From Candidatus Magnetominusculus xianensis (lineage in GTDB: Bacteria; Nitrospirota; Thermodesulfovibrionia; Thermodesulfovibrionales; Magnetobacteriaceae): 64,000 bases of DNA. The stretch is taken from positions 1 through 64,000 of the forward strand of contig LNQR01000056.1 in NCBI GenBank assembly GCA_001541255.1, written 5' to 3'. The notes below the pieces were generated by a model. It had not been told where the DNA came from and did not search any database. It saw only the letters and a program-made list of their open reading frames with translations. A program made the position numbers and the translations under genes. Positions within the stretch are counted from its first letter, which is position 1. Each line of letters starts with the position of its first letter. Of this stretch, positions 1 through 7,681 are shown piece after piece.

Positions 1-42
1 ACTTGACTTGAACGATTTGAAAAATTCAGAAAAACTTCTCAT
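1..42 (-). CDS. 5' end of an unidentified gene (partial)
   Basis: Only the first 14 codons are inside the window, reading leftward from an ATG at 40-42 and beginning MRSFSEFFKSFK. A clear Shine-Dalgarno (GGGAGG on the minus strand, plus-strand 50-55) sits 7 nt before the start, which is why I accept it as a real gene start. The product cannot be recognised from so little sequence. Confidence 0.5.
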   Translation of the reverse strand, partial: MRSFSEFFKSFKSS

Positions 43-463
43 GGTATGTCCTCCCGTATATACACACGATAAAGGCTGAAACAGCCTTTTAGTAAGCAGT
101 TCTATGTTACGAAAACGAAATACACACAGCCCACACCCATCGAATTATTGTTAGTTTGATTAATAACATAAATGACAATATGATGTCAAGCATTATTTTG
201 TTATTGTGAAGAGCGTTACTATTATGTAACATACAACAGCAATAGCATGTTGCCTATACATAACATTGATGTGAAGATATATTATCAGTAATACATTTGT
301 AACATATGTATTTTTATAATTATTTATCAAAGCGATTATTACATTACTTTGCTGTATTATCTATGATAAATTTAGTTGCTTTTGGTGAATAATCATTGTG
401 AATGTCAGATCATGCCTTTGGCAGGCTTAGAATGATTCTGTATTCAGGTTGATTTTTGTAATA
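43..463. other. AT-rich intergenic region without a visible gene
   Basis: This stretch separates two divergent genes. It is strongly AT-rich with many short runs and no open frame carrying coding-like composition on either strand. It must hold the leftward gene's promoter, but I could not assign -35/-10 boxes for it with confidence. Confidence 0.5.
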
Positions 464-493
464 TTGACGGACTTACCTGCCGTATGTTATAAT
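464..493 (+). promoter_or_regulatory. sigma70-type promoter of the coiled-coil gene at 519
   Basis: A -35 box TTGACG (464-469) and a perfect -10 box TATAAT (488-493) are separated by 18 bp. A transcript would start near 500, leaving a short leader of about 20 nt before the ATG at 519. Confidence 0.6.
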
Positions 494-518
494 TATTCTA
501 AGCGAGGGCGATGGATTC

Positions 519-1013
519 ATGAATAAAGTGGTTTGGGCGGCGATGTTGATATTGCTATTATCTGCGATATTCCCTTCATGGGTGTGTGCGGCAGACCCGT
601 CTTTCACCCAGCAAGACAGAGAAAGGCTGACACGCGTCGAAGTCCGGGTTGATGAAGGGTTAAAGGCTACCAATCAACGCATAGATGACACATCTAAGGC
701 TACCAATCAGCGCATGGATGACGGTTTCAATGCATTAAATCGTCAGATGAACGACGGATTTAACGCCTTAAATCATCGGATGAACGACTTAAACACAAGA
801 ATGAGTGACCTATACGGGCTGATGTATGTACTGATAGGCGGAATGCTTACTTTAGTTGGTTTTGTCTTATGGGACAGACGTACCACGCTTGCCCCTGTTA
901 TTAGAACAAACAGAGAACTGCAAGAGAGGGGAGATAAGATCGAAAAGGTATTAAAGGAACTCGCCCTAAAAGACCCCAATATGGCCGAGACAATAAAACA
1001 CATCGGCCTTTAG
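519..1013 (+). CDS. exported/membrane coiled-coil protein with 11-residue repeats
   Basis: The 164-residue protein starts with a signal peptide (residues 1-24, likely cleaved after VCA). Four consecutive 11-residue repeats follow (residues 49-92; consensus KATNQRMDDGF / NALNRQMNDGF), encoded by 33-bp DNA repeats at 663-794. A hydrophobic segment at about 99-118 then anchors it, with a charged C-terminal tail inside the cell. Hendecad periodicity is typical of right-handed coiled coils, so it probably forms an oligomeric periplasmic rod fixed in the inner membrane. Similar small coiled-coil proteins are widespread without known function. It is monocistronic behind its own promoter. I see no enzymatic motif and assign no function. 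Confidence 0.75.
   Translation: MNKVVWAAMLILLLSAIFPSWVCAADPSFTQQDRERLTRVEVRVDEGLKATNQRIDDTSKATNQRMDDGFNALNRQMNDGFNALNHRMNDLNTRMSDLYGLMYVLIGGMLTLVGFVLWDRRTTLAPVIRTNRELQERGDKIEKVLKELALKDPNMAETIKHIGL
663..794 (+). repeat. four 33-bp in-frame tandem repeats
   Basis: Four adjacent 33-bp units begin at 663, 696, 729 and 762 and encode the 11-residue coiled-coil repeats. The first two units are nearly identical, differing mainly in the last codons, which suggests recent slippage or duplication; the last two have diverged together. Confidence 0.75.
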
Positions 1014-1277
1014 CGGTAACTATTTATGGCAGGAAGTAGTGTTAAATACCTGTTAGAAAATAGTTAGTCCGGTGTTGATTAATAATATTGCCCATAATCA
1101 TGTAAAAGATTCACATAAAAACACTTGATAAAATGCCCCTCAGTCATGTATCCTTTATGACGATGGCAGCGTGTTTTCAGCGATTGCAGCGGCAGCGGCT
1201 GGCTTGAGATGCAGTTTGCCGGGGGTGCAGTTTGGGCATTGGGCAGGATGCACCGTTTTGGCATAAGGAAGAAGGGG

Positions 1278-1298
1278 ATGTCATACTCTAAACGATGA
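1278..1298 (+). promoter_or_regulatory. possible six-codon leader ORF coupled to the PASTA gene
   Basis: The best Shine-Dalgarno upstream of the PASTA gene (AAGAAGGGG, 1268-1276) lies about 18 nt from the PASTA ATG, which is too far. It abuts an ATG at 1278 that opens a six-codon frame (MSYSKR) whose TGA overlaps the PASTA start as ATGA. This would allow translational coupling. It is a weak, unproven call. Confidence 0.25.
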
Positions 1299-2017
1299 AT
1301 ACACTGATAAGGTTGACGATTTTTTTCGTTTTATTTATCGCCATATCGGTGCTGGCTGGGTATGCGACATTCGCACTCCTGACAACTAGTAAGAGTATTG
1401 AGGTACCTGATTTGAAATCAAAAAGTCTTATAGAAGCAAACGAGGCGTTAAACGGCGTTAAGCTCTACTTAAGGGTTGAAGGCGAGGACTATGACCATTC
1501 AGTACCAGCCGGTCATATACTCAGACAAAATATCCCGACCGGTAATAAGATAAAAGAGGGCCGTACTATCTCAGTCCTGATGAGCAAGGGGCCGCGCTAT
1601 CAGTTCATGGGCGACCTGAGGGGAATTCCACTGGGCAAGGCTGAAGACACAGTGGCCCAAAGCAAGGTAAAGATAAACAAGGTCATAGAGGTACACTCTG
1701 ACACCATAGGGCCGGGCATTGTAATATCACAGAGGCCAGGGCCGGAGGAAAAAAGCGGCAACGACATTACACTGATTGTAAGTAAAGGGACAGTTGCCAC
1801 AACTTACTATTGTCCTAATTTTATTGGGAAAAACCCAGGGCAGGCTGAACAACTGGCCGCTTCTCTGGGCCTTAAAATAGACGCCGCAGGCGCAGAAGGA
1901 CGCATTACCAGCCAATCCCCCGCCCCTGGTACAATCGTAAAACAGGGTGAACGAATCCATGTGGTGATGCTTGCCCCTGAAAATCAAACAGAGCAGCCAG
2001 AACAAAAGGAGCAATAA
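1295..2017 (+). CDS. membrane-anchored PASTA-domain protein
   Basis: The 240-residue product has one N-terminal transmembrane helix (about 6-29) followed by three PASTA-like modules (about 36-104, 105-166, 167-230), each opening with a P-x-hydrophobic-x-G motif and closing with a beta strand ending SKG-like. PASTA modules bind peptidoglycan fragments and normally belong to Ser/Thr kinases or penicillin-binding proteins. Here they stand alone, with no kinase or transpeptidase domain, so the protein is probably a periplasmic cell-wall-sensing or scaffolding factor. It is immediately upstream of rpe (2-nt gap), the first of a run of tightly packed housekeeping genes. The C-terminus is Glu/Gln-rich. 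Confidence 0.8.
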   Translation: MNTLIRLTIFFVLFIAISVLAGYATFALLTTSKSIEVPDLKSKSLIEANEALNGVKLYLRVEGEDYDHSVPAGHILRQNIPTGNKIKEGRTISVLMSKGPRYQFMGDLRGIPLGKAEDTVAQSKVKINKVIEVHSDTIGPGIVISQRPGPEEKSGNDITLIVSKGTVATTYYCPNFIGKNPGQAEQLAASLGLKIDAAGAEGRITSQSPAPGTIVKQGERIHVVMLAPENQTEQPEQKEQ

Positions 2018-2019
2018 CT

Positions 2020-2676
2020 ATGATATTGACAGCGCCGTCTATATTGTCGGCAAATTTTTTGGAACTTGGCAGAGAGATAAAAGACACCGAAGAGGCCGGG
2101 GCAGATTACTTTCATATTGACGTTATGGACGGCAGTTTTGTTCCCAATATCACAATCGGGTATTTTATTGTTGAACAGGTAAAGAAGGCCGCCACGCTGC
2201 CGCTTGATGTACATTTGATGATTGAACGGCCAGACAGATATGTAAAGAATTTTATTGACGCCGGTGCAGATATTCTCACCATTCATTACGAAGCAGACAG
2301 ACATCTTAACAGCACGGTCAATCTTATCAAATCTCTTGGGGCAAAGGCCGGGGTCTCCATAAATCCATCCACACCCGTCTCAGCGCTTGAGGACATTGTC
2401 TGCGACGCTGATCTCATCCTGGTAATGTCTGTAAATCCTGGATTTGGCGGGCAGCGTTTTATTCCCCATTCGCTGGAGAAAATCGCTGCACTGAAGGCCA
2501 TGTTAACGCAAAAAGGTCTCACCTCTGTGAAGATTGAAGTAGACGGCGGCGTAACGGTTGATAATGTCGCACATGTTGCCAATGCAGGCGCCGGTATGGT
2601 AGTCATGGGCTCTGCCTTTTACAATTCAAAAAACTACAAGGAAACAATTAAGGCAGTCAGGGAAAAGACGATATAA
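2020..2676 (+). CDS. rpe: ribulose-phosphate 3-epimerase
   Basis: The 218-residue protein has the normal family length and the diagnostic motifs of the metal-dependent TIM barrel: HIDVMDGSFVPN near residues 33-44, DVHLMIERP, the NPGFGGQ phosphate-loop region and IEVDGG with the catalytic aspartate. It interconverts ribulose-5-phosphate and xylulose-5-phosphate in the cytosolic pentose-phosphate pathway. It starts 2 nt after the PASTA gene and ends 4 nt before the TPR gene, so it is almost certainly co-transcribed with both. Nothing is missing. Confidence 0.95.
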   Translation: MILTAPSILSANFLELGREIKDTEEAGADYFHIDVMDGSFVPNITIGYFIVEQVKKAATLPLDVHLMIERPDRYVKNFIDAGADILTIHYEADRHLNSTVNLIKSLGAKAGVSINPSTPVSALEDIVCDADLILVMSVNPGFGGQRFIPHSLEKIAALKAMLTQKGLTSVKIEVDGGVTVDNVAHVANAGAGMVVMGSAFYNSKNYKETIKAVREKTI

Positions 2677-2680
2677 CACT

Positions 2681-3760
2681 ATGGACACTCAGACTCTCAT
2701 AGCAAAGGCACAGTACCAGAGCGGTAAATCCAACTACGCCGGGGCAGCCAAAACACTAAGGGCCGCACTAAAAACCGTTTCAAAGGCCGCTGACCCTCAT
2801 CTCTATATCCAATGCCTTACATCACTAGCAGATACGCAGCGAATGACAGGAAATTTTAAAACTGCCGCAGACAATTACAGCAAGGCCGCAGAAGCGGCGC
2901 ATGGGGCATCAACAGAGGACGCCGCCCTAGATGCCAAACTTGGCAGGGCACTCTCACTGCGCGCACTTGGTAATTGGCAGGCAGCGCTCAACGACATAAC
3001 ACAGATAAAAGCTCGTTACACGGACTTAGGCGACCACGCCGGCGCTGCCTTCAGCACATGGGCGCTTGCCGGTGTCCTTCGCGTAAAAGGCGATATAAAC
3101 GGTGCGATAGAGGCGTTTACATTGTCAGAGGGACAGTTTACCGCCCTCGATGACACCTCTGGGGTTGGATACTGCCAGTGTGGACTAGGCGGGGCATACC
3201 GCATGAAGGGTCTGTATGACGAATCGCTTCAATGCTATACCAATGCTGGCACAATATTCTCAAAGATTAATGACCGCTTTGGCACGGCATATTCTCACTG
3301 CGGCATAGGCAATGCCCTGCGCATGAAAGGTCAGTATGCCGGGGCGTACACTCATCTTAAGACAGCCCTTGATATGTATGCCAGGATTGGCGATACGGTG
3401 AGTTCTGCATACACGCTCTGGAGCATAGGGATGTTGAAGCTGATGGTATCAGAGGTGGTCAGCGGCGATAGTTTTTTCAAGGCAGCCGCGGCACGCTTTA
3501 ATAAGACGCTGGATGTACGCGGGTTGGTATATGCCGACCTCGGCACATGTCAGGCCAGATACTTATACAGACATATGGGGCAGTATAAGCTGCCGCTTCA
3601 GAGGGCAATCAAAGCAGCAGAGGGGTATTCTTTTCAGTTAGAGGGCTGCCATGCCCTTAAACTCCGCGCTATTATTATGGAGTCCGGCTCTGCCGATTGT
3701 TATAATACACTTGGGATTGCCGAATTACAGGGAAAGACAATACCATTAAACATACCCTGA
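2681..3760 (+). CDS. tetratricopeptide-repeat protein, cytoplasmic
   Basis: The 359-residue product has no signal peptide or membrane segment. It consists of repeated helical units of about 40 residues containing signatures such as GNALRMKGQYAGA and GGAYRMKGLYDES, typical of the long (MalT/Rapsn-like) TPR variety. At least six units span residues 5-280; the C-terminus is less regular. Such proteins are protein-interaction scaffolds. Its place directly after rpe and before the pgsA-like gene gives no specific partner. Confidence 0.8.
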   Translation: MDTQTLIAKAQYQSGKSNYAGAAKTLRAALKTVSKAADPHLYIQCLTSLADTQRMTGNFKTAADNYSKAAEAAHGASTEDAALDAKLGRALSLRALGNWQAALNDITQIKARYTDLGDHAGAAFSTWALAGVLRVKGDINGAIEAFTLSEGQFTALDDTSGVGYCQCGLGGAYRMKGLYDESLQCYTNAGTIFSKINDRFGTAYSHCGIGNALRMKGQYAGAYTHLKTALDMYARIGDTVSSAYTLWSIGMLKLMVSEVVSGDSFFKAAAARFNKTLDVRGLVYADLGTCQARYLYRHMGQYKLPLQRAIKAAEGYSFQLEGCHALKLRAIIMESGSADCYNTLGIAELQGKTIPLNIP

Positions 3761-3802
3761 ATTTTAATTCGGGAATTTTACGGGTATTTAAATTCGGGGA
3801 AA

Positions 3803-4354
3803 TTGGGGAATATTAACTTGGGCGTACTAAATATACCAAACACGCTGACACTGTTACGAATAGTGGCAATACCGTTTTTTGTCTCTACGCTGATTTACAG
3901 GCGGTATGAAATAGCCCTGGCGATATTCATCCTGGCCTCTGTCACAGACGCCCTTGATGGTCTGATTGCACGTGTGACAAAAAAACAGACTAAGCTGGGG
4001 CAATTCCTTGACCCGCTGGCCGATAAAATCCTGGTAATAACATCATTCATAATGTTTTCTATATATGAATGGGTCCCCGCGTGGCTGACAATTTCCATAA
4101 TAAGCCGTGACCTGATTGTAGTTGTGGGCTGGATGTTGTTTTACATGATACACCATGTGATATTCATTAAACCAAGCATACTGGGGAAATCTGCCATAGC
4201 CGCACAGATGATACTGCTGGCTTATATCTTATTAAGAATAAACTTTCCCGGGCTGCTGCCAGACCAGACAGTGCTTATTTGGATTACGACACTGCTGACA
4301 GTTGCCTCAGGGCTAAACTACATAATAAAGGGGCTTATGTACACTGATGGTTAA
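3803..4354 (+). CDS. pgsA: CDP-alcohol phosphatidyltransferase, probable phosphatidylglycerophosphate synthase
   Basis: The protein of about 180 residues carries the complete CDP-alcohol phosphotransferase signature, reading DALDGLIAR, then G in KLGQ, then FLDPLAD, with the expected spacing of catalytic aspartates, plus five or six membrane helices. It most likely makes phosphatidylglycerophosphate from CDP-diacylglycerol and glycerol-3-phosphate. The start is uncertain. A TTG at 3803 has a purine-rich box only 2 nt away, whereas a second TTG at 3818 has GGGGAA seven bases upstream and gives the more usual N-terminus MGVLNIPNTL. I favour 3818. It overlaps the next gene by 8 nt. Confidence 0.85.
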   Translation: MGNINLGVLNIPNTLTLLRIVAIPFFVSTLIYRRYEIALAIFILASVTDALDGLIARVTKKQTKLGQFLDPLADKILVITSFIMFSIYEWVPAWLTISIISRDLIVVVGWMLFYMIHHVIFIKPSILGKSAIAAQMILLAYILLRINFPGLLPDQTVLIWITTLLTVASGLNYIIKGLMYTDG

Positions 4355-5642
4355 AAAAAATGGAAACACAATAGAGGCAGTCTCAGAAGGCTCACTGGCG
4401 TATGAGGCCGGGGTCAGACCAGCAGATGAGCTGATCTCTATAAACGGGCACTCTATCGCAGATGAAATAGACCTCCTGTTCTATTCAAACGAACAGGAAT
4501 TCTCCATGCTGTTAAGCAGACGTGGAAAGCTGTATGAAAGGACAATAAATAAGGTCGGCGGCAACTATTTGGGCATAGAGCTCAAGCCTTTTAAGATAAC
4601 GACATGCAGGAACCGCTGCACATTTTGTTTTGTCAATCAACTCCCAAAAGGGCTGAGAAAGACCCTCTATATCAAAGACGAAGACTACCGCATGTCCTTT
4701 CTCTATGGAAGCTATATTACGCTTACAAATTTGAGCGATGCCGACAAACAGCGCATCGTTGAACAAAGGCTCAGTCCACTTTATATATCAGTTCATTCCA
4801 CAAACGAAGAAATCCGAAAAAAGCTGCTTGGCAGCCCAAAGGCCGGTGAGATATTAAAGGAAATCCAGTTTTTAATAAAACACAAGATAAAACTGCACGC
4901 ACAGATAGTCCTCTGCCCCGGTTTTAACGACGGCAGCGACCTTGAACACACCATAACAGACCTAAGAAAGTTCTATCCATACCTGTCATCGATAGCCGTT
5001 GTGCCCGTTGGCTTAACCGCCCATGGGAATAAAAAGATGACCCCCGTGACTAAAGAAGACGCCCTGTCTGCTATTGCAACAATTGAGGCGTTTCAGAAGA
5101 AATTCATGAAAAAATATGGAGAGCAGATAGTCTATGGCGCCGATGAGCTGTACTTAAAAGGTGAACACCCCTTCCCTCCCCTGAAAGACTACGGCGAGCT
5201 GCATCAAAAAGAAAACGGCGTGGGGCTGGTGCCGGAGTTTTTACACAGGGCAGAGAGGTTTAAGAAACTTAAGCGCATACCCAAAACCCCCATATCGCTG
5301 TTTACCGGGATGTCCTTCTATCCATATCTTAAGCAATTTGCAAACAAACTGAACAAAAAGACCGGCATGGACTTAAGGGTATTCCCAGTAGAAAATCTGT
5401 TTTTCGGCACAACTGTAACCGTAACCGGGCTCTTGACAGGCAGGGACATTATGCGTACCTTCATGGGGCAGATAAGACCGGAGGAGGTATTATTTATCCC
5501 CGATGTAACCCTGCGTGACGGTCAGAATATGTTCCTTGATGACACTACGACGGATTTCATAGGGGAGGCCCTCGATGTAAAGATAAAAATAATAGAGTCT
5601 TCGTTTGAAGGTCTAATAAAGGCTATAGAGGAGCTGGATTAA
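4347..5642 (+). CDS. PDZ/radical-SAM-like DUF512 iron-sulfur protein
   Basis: The 431-residue protein has an N-terminal PDZ-like domain (about 1-60; SLAYEAGVRPADELISING) and a radical-SAM-type cluster motif C87-x3-C91-x2-C94. A large conserved C-terminal DUF512 region follows, with signatures VPVGLT, GADELYLKG and PDVTLRDGQNMFLDD. The family is annotated as Fe-S oxidoreductase of unknown substrate and often sits next to the GTPase der or lipid genes. Here it overlaps the pgsA-like gene by 8 nt and aroE by 1 nt. The length is normal for the family. Its reaction is unknown. Confidence 0.85.
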   Translation: MVKKNGNTIEAVSEGSLAYEAGVRPADELISINGHSIADEIDLLFYSNEQEFSMLLSRRGKLYERTINKVGGNYLGIELKPFKITTCRNRCTFCFVNQLPKGLRKTLYIKDEDYRMSFLYGSYITLTNLSDADKQRIVEQRLSPLYISVHSTNEEIRKKLLGSPKAGEILKEIQFLIKHKIKLHAQIVLCPGFNDGSDLEHTITDLRKFYPYLSSIAVVPVGLTAHGNKKMTPVTKEDALSAIATIEAFQKKFMKKYGEQIVYGADELYLKGEHPFPPLKDYGELHQKENGVGLVPEFLHRAERFKKLKRIPKTPISLFTGMSFYPYLKQFANKLNKKTGMDLRVFPVENLFFGTTVTVTGLLTGRDIMRTFMGQIRPEEVLFIPDVTLRDGQNMFLDDTTTDFIGEALDVKIKIIESSFEGLIKAIEELD

Positions 5643-6481
5643 TGATTACGTCAAAGACCAAACTGGCCGGGCTGATAGGCAATCCCGTAGGGCACAGCCT
5701 GTCTCCTGCCATGCACAATGCGGGGTTTAAGCACTTGTTTAAGCAGGGGGGGCTGGACTGCCGCTATTTCGCCCTCCCAGTTGCCCCTGAGAGGCTTGGA
5801 GATGCAATCCGCGGGATTTCCGCATTGAACTTTCTTGGCGCGAATATTACAATTCCATACAAGGAAAAGGCGCTCCCATTCCTTGATGACATCCACGAAG
5901 AGGCAAGGTTTATCGGGGCAGTAAATACAATAGTAAACGATAACGGCAAACTTATAGGCCATAATACGGATGGACGGGGATTTATGAAATCCATGGAAGA
6001 GGCAGGCGTAAGCTTAAAAGACAAGAGGGTATTGATGTCCGGGGCTGGAGGCGCAGCGCGTGCTATCACATATTACATAGCAAAAGAAGCGCGTTCATTA
6101 AGGATTTTTGATCCCGATACGCCAAAACTAAACGCCCTTGTGCGGGACTTAAAAAAAGTAAACCCTGAAGTCCACGCCAAAAACTCAGTCAATCCCTCCC
6201 AAGTCTCAGACATATTTATAAACGCCACTCCGCTAGGGCTTAGCCAGGGCGACCAACTTCCTATCGATAAAACGTTCTTAAAAGAAGGTCTTATAGTTTG
6301 CGACGTTATTTACAAAGACACACCCCTTCTTATCGAGGCAAAAAGACTTGGCTGCACCACCGTAAACGGCCTGGGTATGCTTTTTTGGCAGGGTGTGTTG
6401 GCGTTTGAACTTTGGACACACGCGGCTGCCCCTGTTGAGATTATGCGGGAGGCCCTCATGACCGAATATAACCGCATATGA
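5642..6481 (+). CDS. aroE: shikimate dehydrogenase
   Basis: The 279-residue enzyme reduces 3-dehydroshikimate to shikimate with NADPH in aromatic amino-acid synthesis. Visible features are the shikimate-binding GHSLSPAMHN (about 17-26), the catalytic lysine of NITIPYKEK (K74), the NTDG motif, the glycine-rich nucleotide loop GAGGAARA (about 135) and the C-terminal NGLGMLFWQG motif. Its ATG overlaps the preceding stop codon as TAATG, so translation is likely coupled. It is the last gene of the 1295-6481 run. Confidence 0.95.
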   Translation: MITSKTKLAGLIGNPVGHSLSPAMHNAGFKHLFKQGGLDCRYFALPVAPERLGDAIRGISALNFLGANITIPYKEKALPFLDDIHEEARFIGAVNTIVNDNGKLIGHNTDGRGFMKSMEEAGVSLKDKRVLMSGAGGAARAITYYIAKEARSLRIFDPDTPKLNALVRDLKKVNPEVHAKNSVNPSQVSDIFINATPLGLSQGDQLPIDKTFLKEGLIVCDVIYKDTPLLIEAKRLGCTTVNGLGMLFWQGVLAFELWTHAAAPVEIMREALMTEYNRI

Positions 6482-6556
6482 TATTTATCATGGTATTATC
6501 TCATACGAACTGATAGTATAGATTAAAAGAAAATAATACTACGGAGGTATGACAGG

Positions 6557-6973
6557 ATGGATAGTTATGTAAAGAATTTTATAATTGCAAGCGTTGTGTA
6601 TTTAGGTCTGTCGTCGTTGTTTGGCATAATGATGATGGCAGCCCCCGCCCATTTGACATTGAAATTTGTCCATTCGCACCTGATGTTGTTAGGCTGGGTA
6701 ACGATGATGATATACGGCGTGGGGTATCATGTGCTGCCAAGATTTGCCGGGCGCCTGATAAAAAGCCGCAAGGCAGCAGAGGCGCAGTTCTGGCTTGCAA
6801 ACATAGGGCTAATCGGGATGGTAATATGCTACACAATCTCCACATACAGCGGGGCAGAGGGCGGGCTAAGGATACTTGGCGCTGTGTTTGGCCTTATGGA
6901 GGCAGCATCGATAATGCTGTTTGTATATAATATGCTGGCAACGCTGGTTCCGAAACCTGAGCATCCGGCCTGA
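6557..6973 (+). CDS. small haem-copper-oxidase subunit I-like membrane protein
   Basis: The 138-residue protein has four predicted membrane helices. It resembles an isolated fragment of the cytochrome cbb3/NO-reductase catalytic subunit: VHSHLMLLGW (H39, H41) followed by IYGVGYHVLPRF (H58), the pattern seen in stand-alone oxidase-subunit-I-like proteins. A full CcoN or NorB has about 450 residues and twelve helices, so this is not an oxidase; haem binding is possible but unproven. A strong Shine-Dalgarno (ACGGAGGT) precedes the start by 8 nt. It is convergent with a Crp/Fnr-type regulator. Confidence 0.65.
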   Translation: MDSYVKNFIIASVVYLGLSSLFGIMMMAAPAHLTLKFVHSHLMLLGWVTMMIYGVGYHVLPRFAGRLIKSRKAAEAQFWLANIGLIGMVICYTISTYSGAEGGLRILGAVFGLMEAASIMLFVYNMLATLVPKPEHPA

Positions 6974-6992
6974 TTATTCATTCAACAGGCTC

Positions 6993-7652
6993 TTAATGAC
7001 AGAACAGGCCTAGTCCGTCAAGGTCTTTTATGACGAACAGGCCTTTATTCTCTGATATAAGGCCAAGCCTCTTAAATTTGCTGATAGTACGAATAGATGT
7101 CTCAACCGTAGTGCCGGCCATGTCAGCTATGTCCTGCTTCGTCAGTTTGAAATCAATATGAAGGGCATCGGGTGAGGATTTAAGCGCAAGTTTTAGTAAT
7201 AGTGAGGCAATCCGGCTCTCAACACGCTCAAGGGCGATATTTTTTAGTGTATCGTGTGAATTTCTCATCCTGTCACCAAGCATAGATGCAATCGAAAACA
7301 TTACACTAGGAAACCTGTCAATGATCTTAAGAAGGTCCTTGCGTGCAATCTTAAACACAGTTGATGATTCCATTGCTACGGCATTGGCTGGATAGGGAAA
7401 TCCTTTAAAGGCAGCAACCGCCCCGAATAGCTCATTTGGTTGAATGATTTCAAGAATGAGTTCCTTGCCGTCCTGCGACTGTCTGGTGATCTTTACCTTA
7501 CCCGTTGAGACGATATAAAGCCAGTCAGAGCGGTCACCCTCAGAAAACACCATATCCTTCTTACTGTGTGTTACACTTTGGAAATAAGGTTTTATCTCCT
7601 CAATGTCTTCGTCACTAAGGACGCTGAAAAAATCGACATCTTTAAGATTCAT
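6993..7652 (-). CDS. Crp/Fnr-family transcription regulator
   Basis: The 219-residue protein has an N-terminal cyclic-nucleotide-binding beta-barrel (about 10-125) and a C-terminal winged helix-turn-helix (about 145-215) with the recognition region DIADMAGTTVETSIRTISKF. It lacks the N-terminal cysteine cluster of FNR, so it does not carry an FNR-type Fe-S oxygen sensor; the ligand is not predictable. It is the last gene of the minus-strand signalling operon (29 nt after the receiver/GGDEF gene) and faces the oxidase-like protein across 19 bp. Confidence 0.88.
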   Translation of the reverse strand: MNLKDVDFFSVLSDEDIEEIKPYFQSVTHSKKDMVFSEGDRSDWLYIVSTGKVKITRQSQDGKELILEIIQPNELFGAVAAFKGFPYPANAVAMESSTVFKIARKDLLKIIDRFPSVMFSIASMLGDRMRNSHDTLKNIALERVESRIASLLLKLALKSSPDALHIDFKLTKQDIADMAGTTVETSIRTISKFKRLGLISENKGLFVIKDLDGLGLFCH

Positions 7653-7681
7653 AGCAACCAGTTCAACTGCGAGGTGTACTA

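Noticed and set aside
6968..6990. GCCTG/CAGGC hairpin between the oxidase-like gene and the regulator as terminator
   Set aside because: The stem is only 5 bp with a long loop and no T-run follows on either strand.
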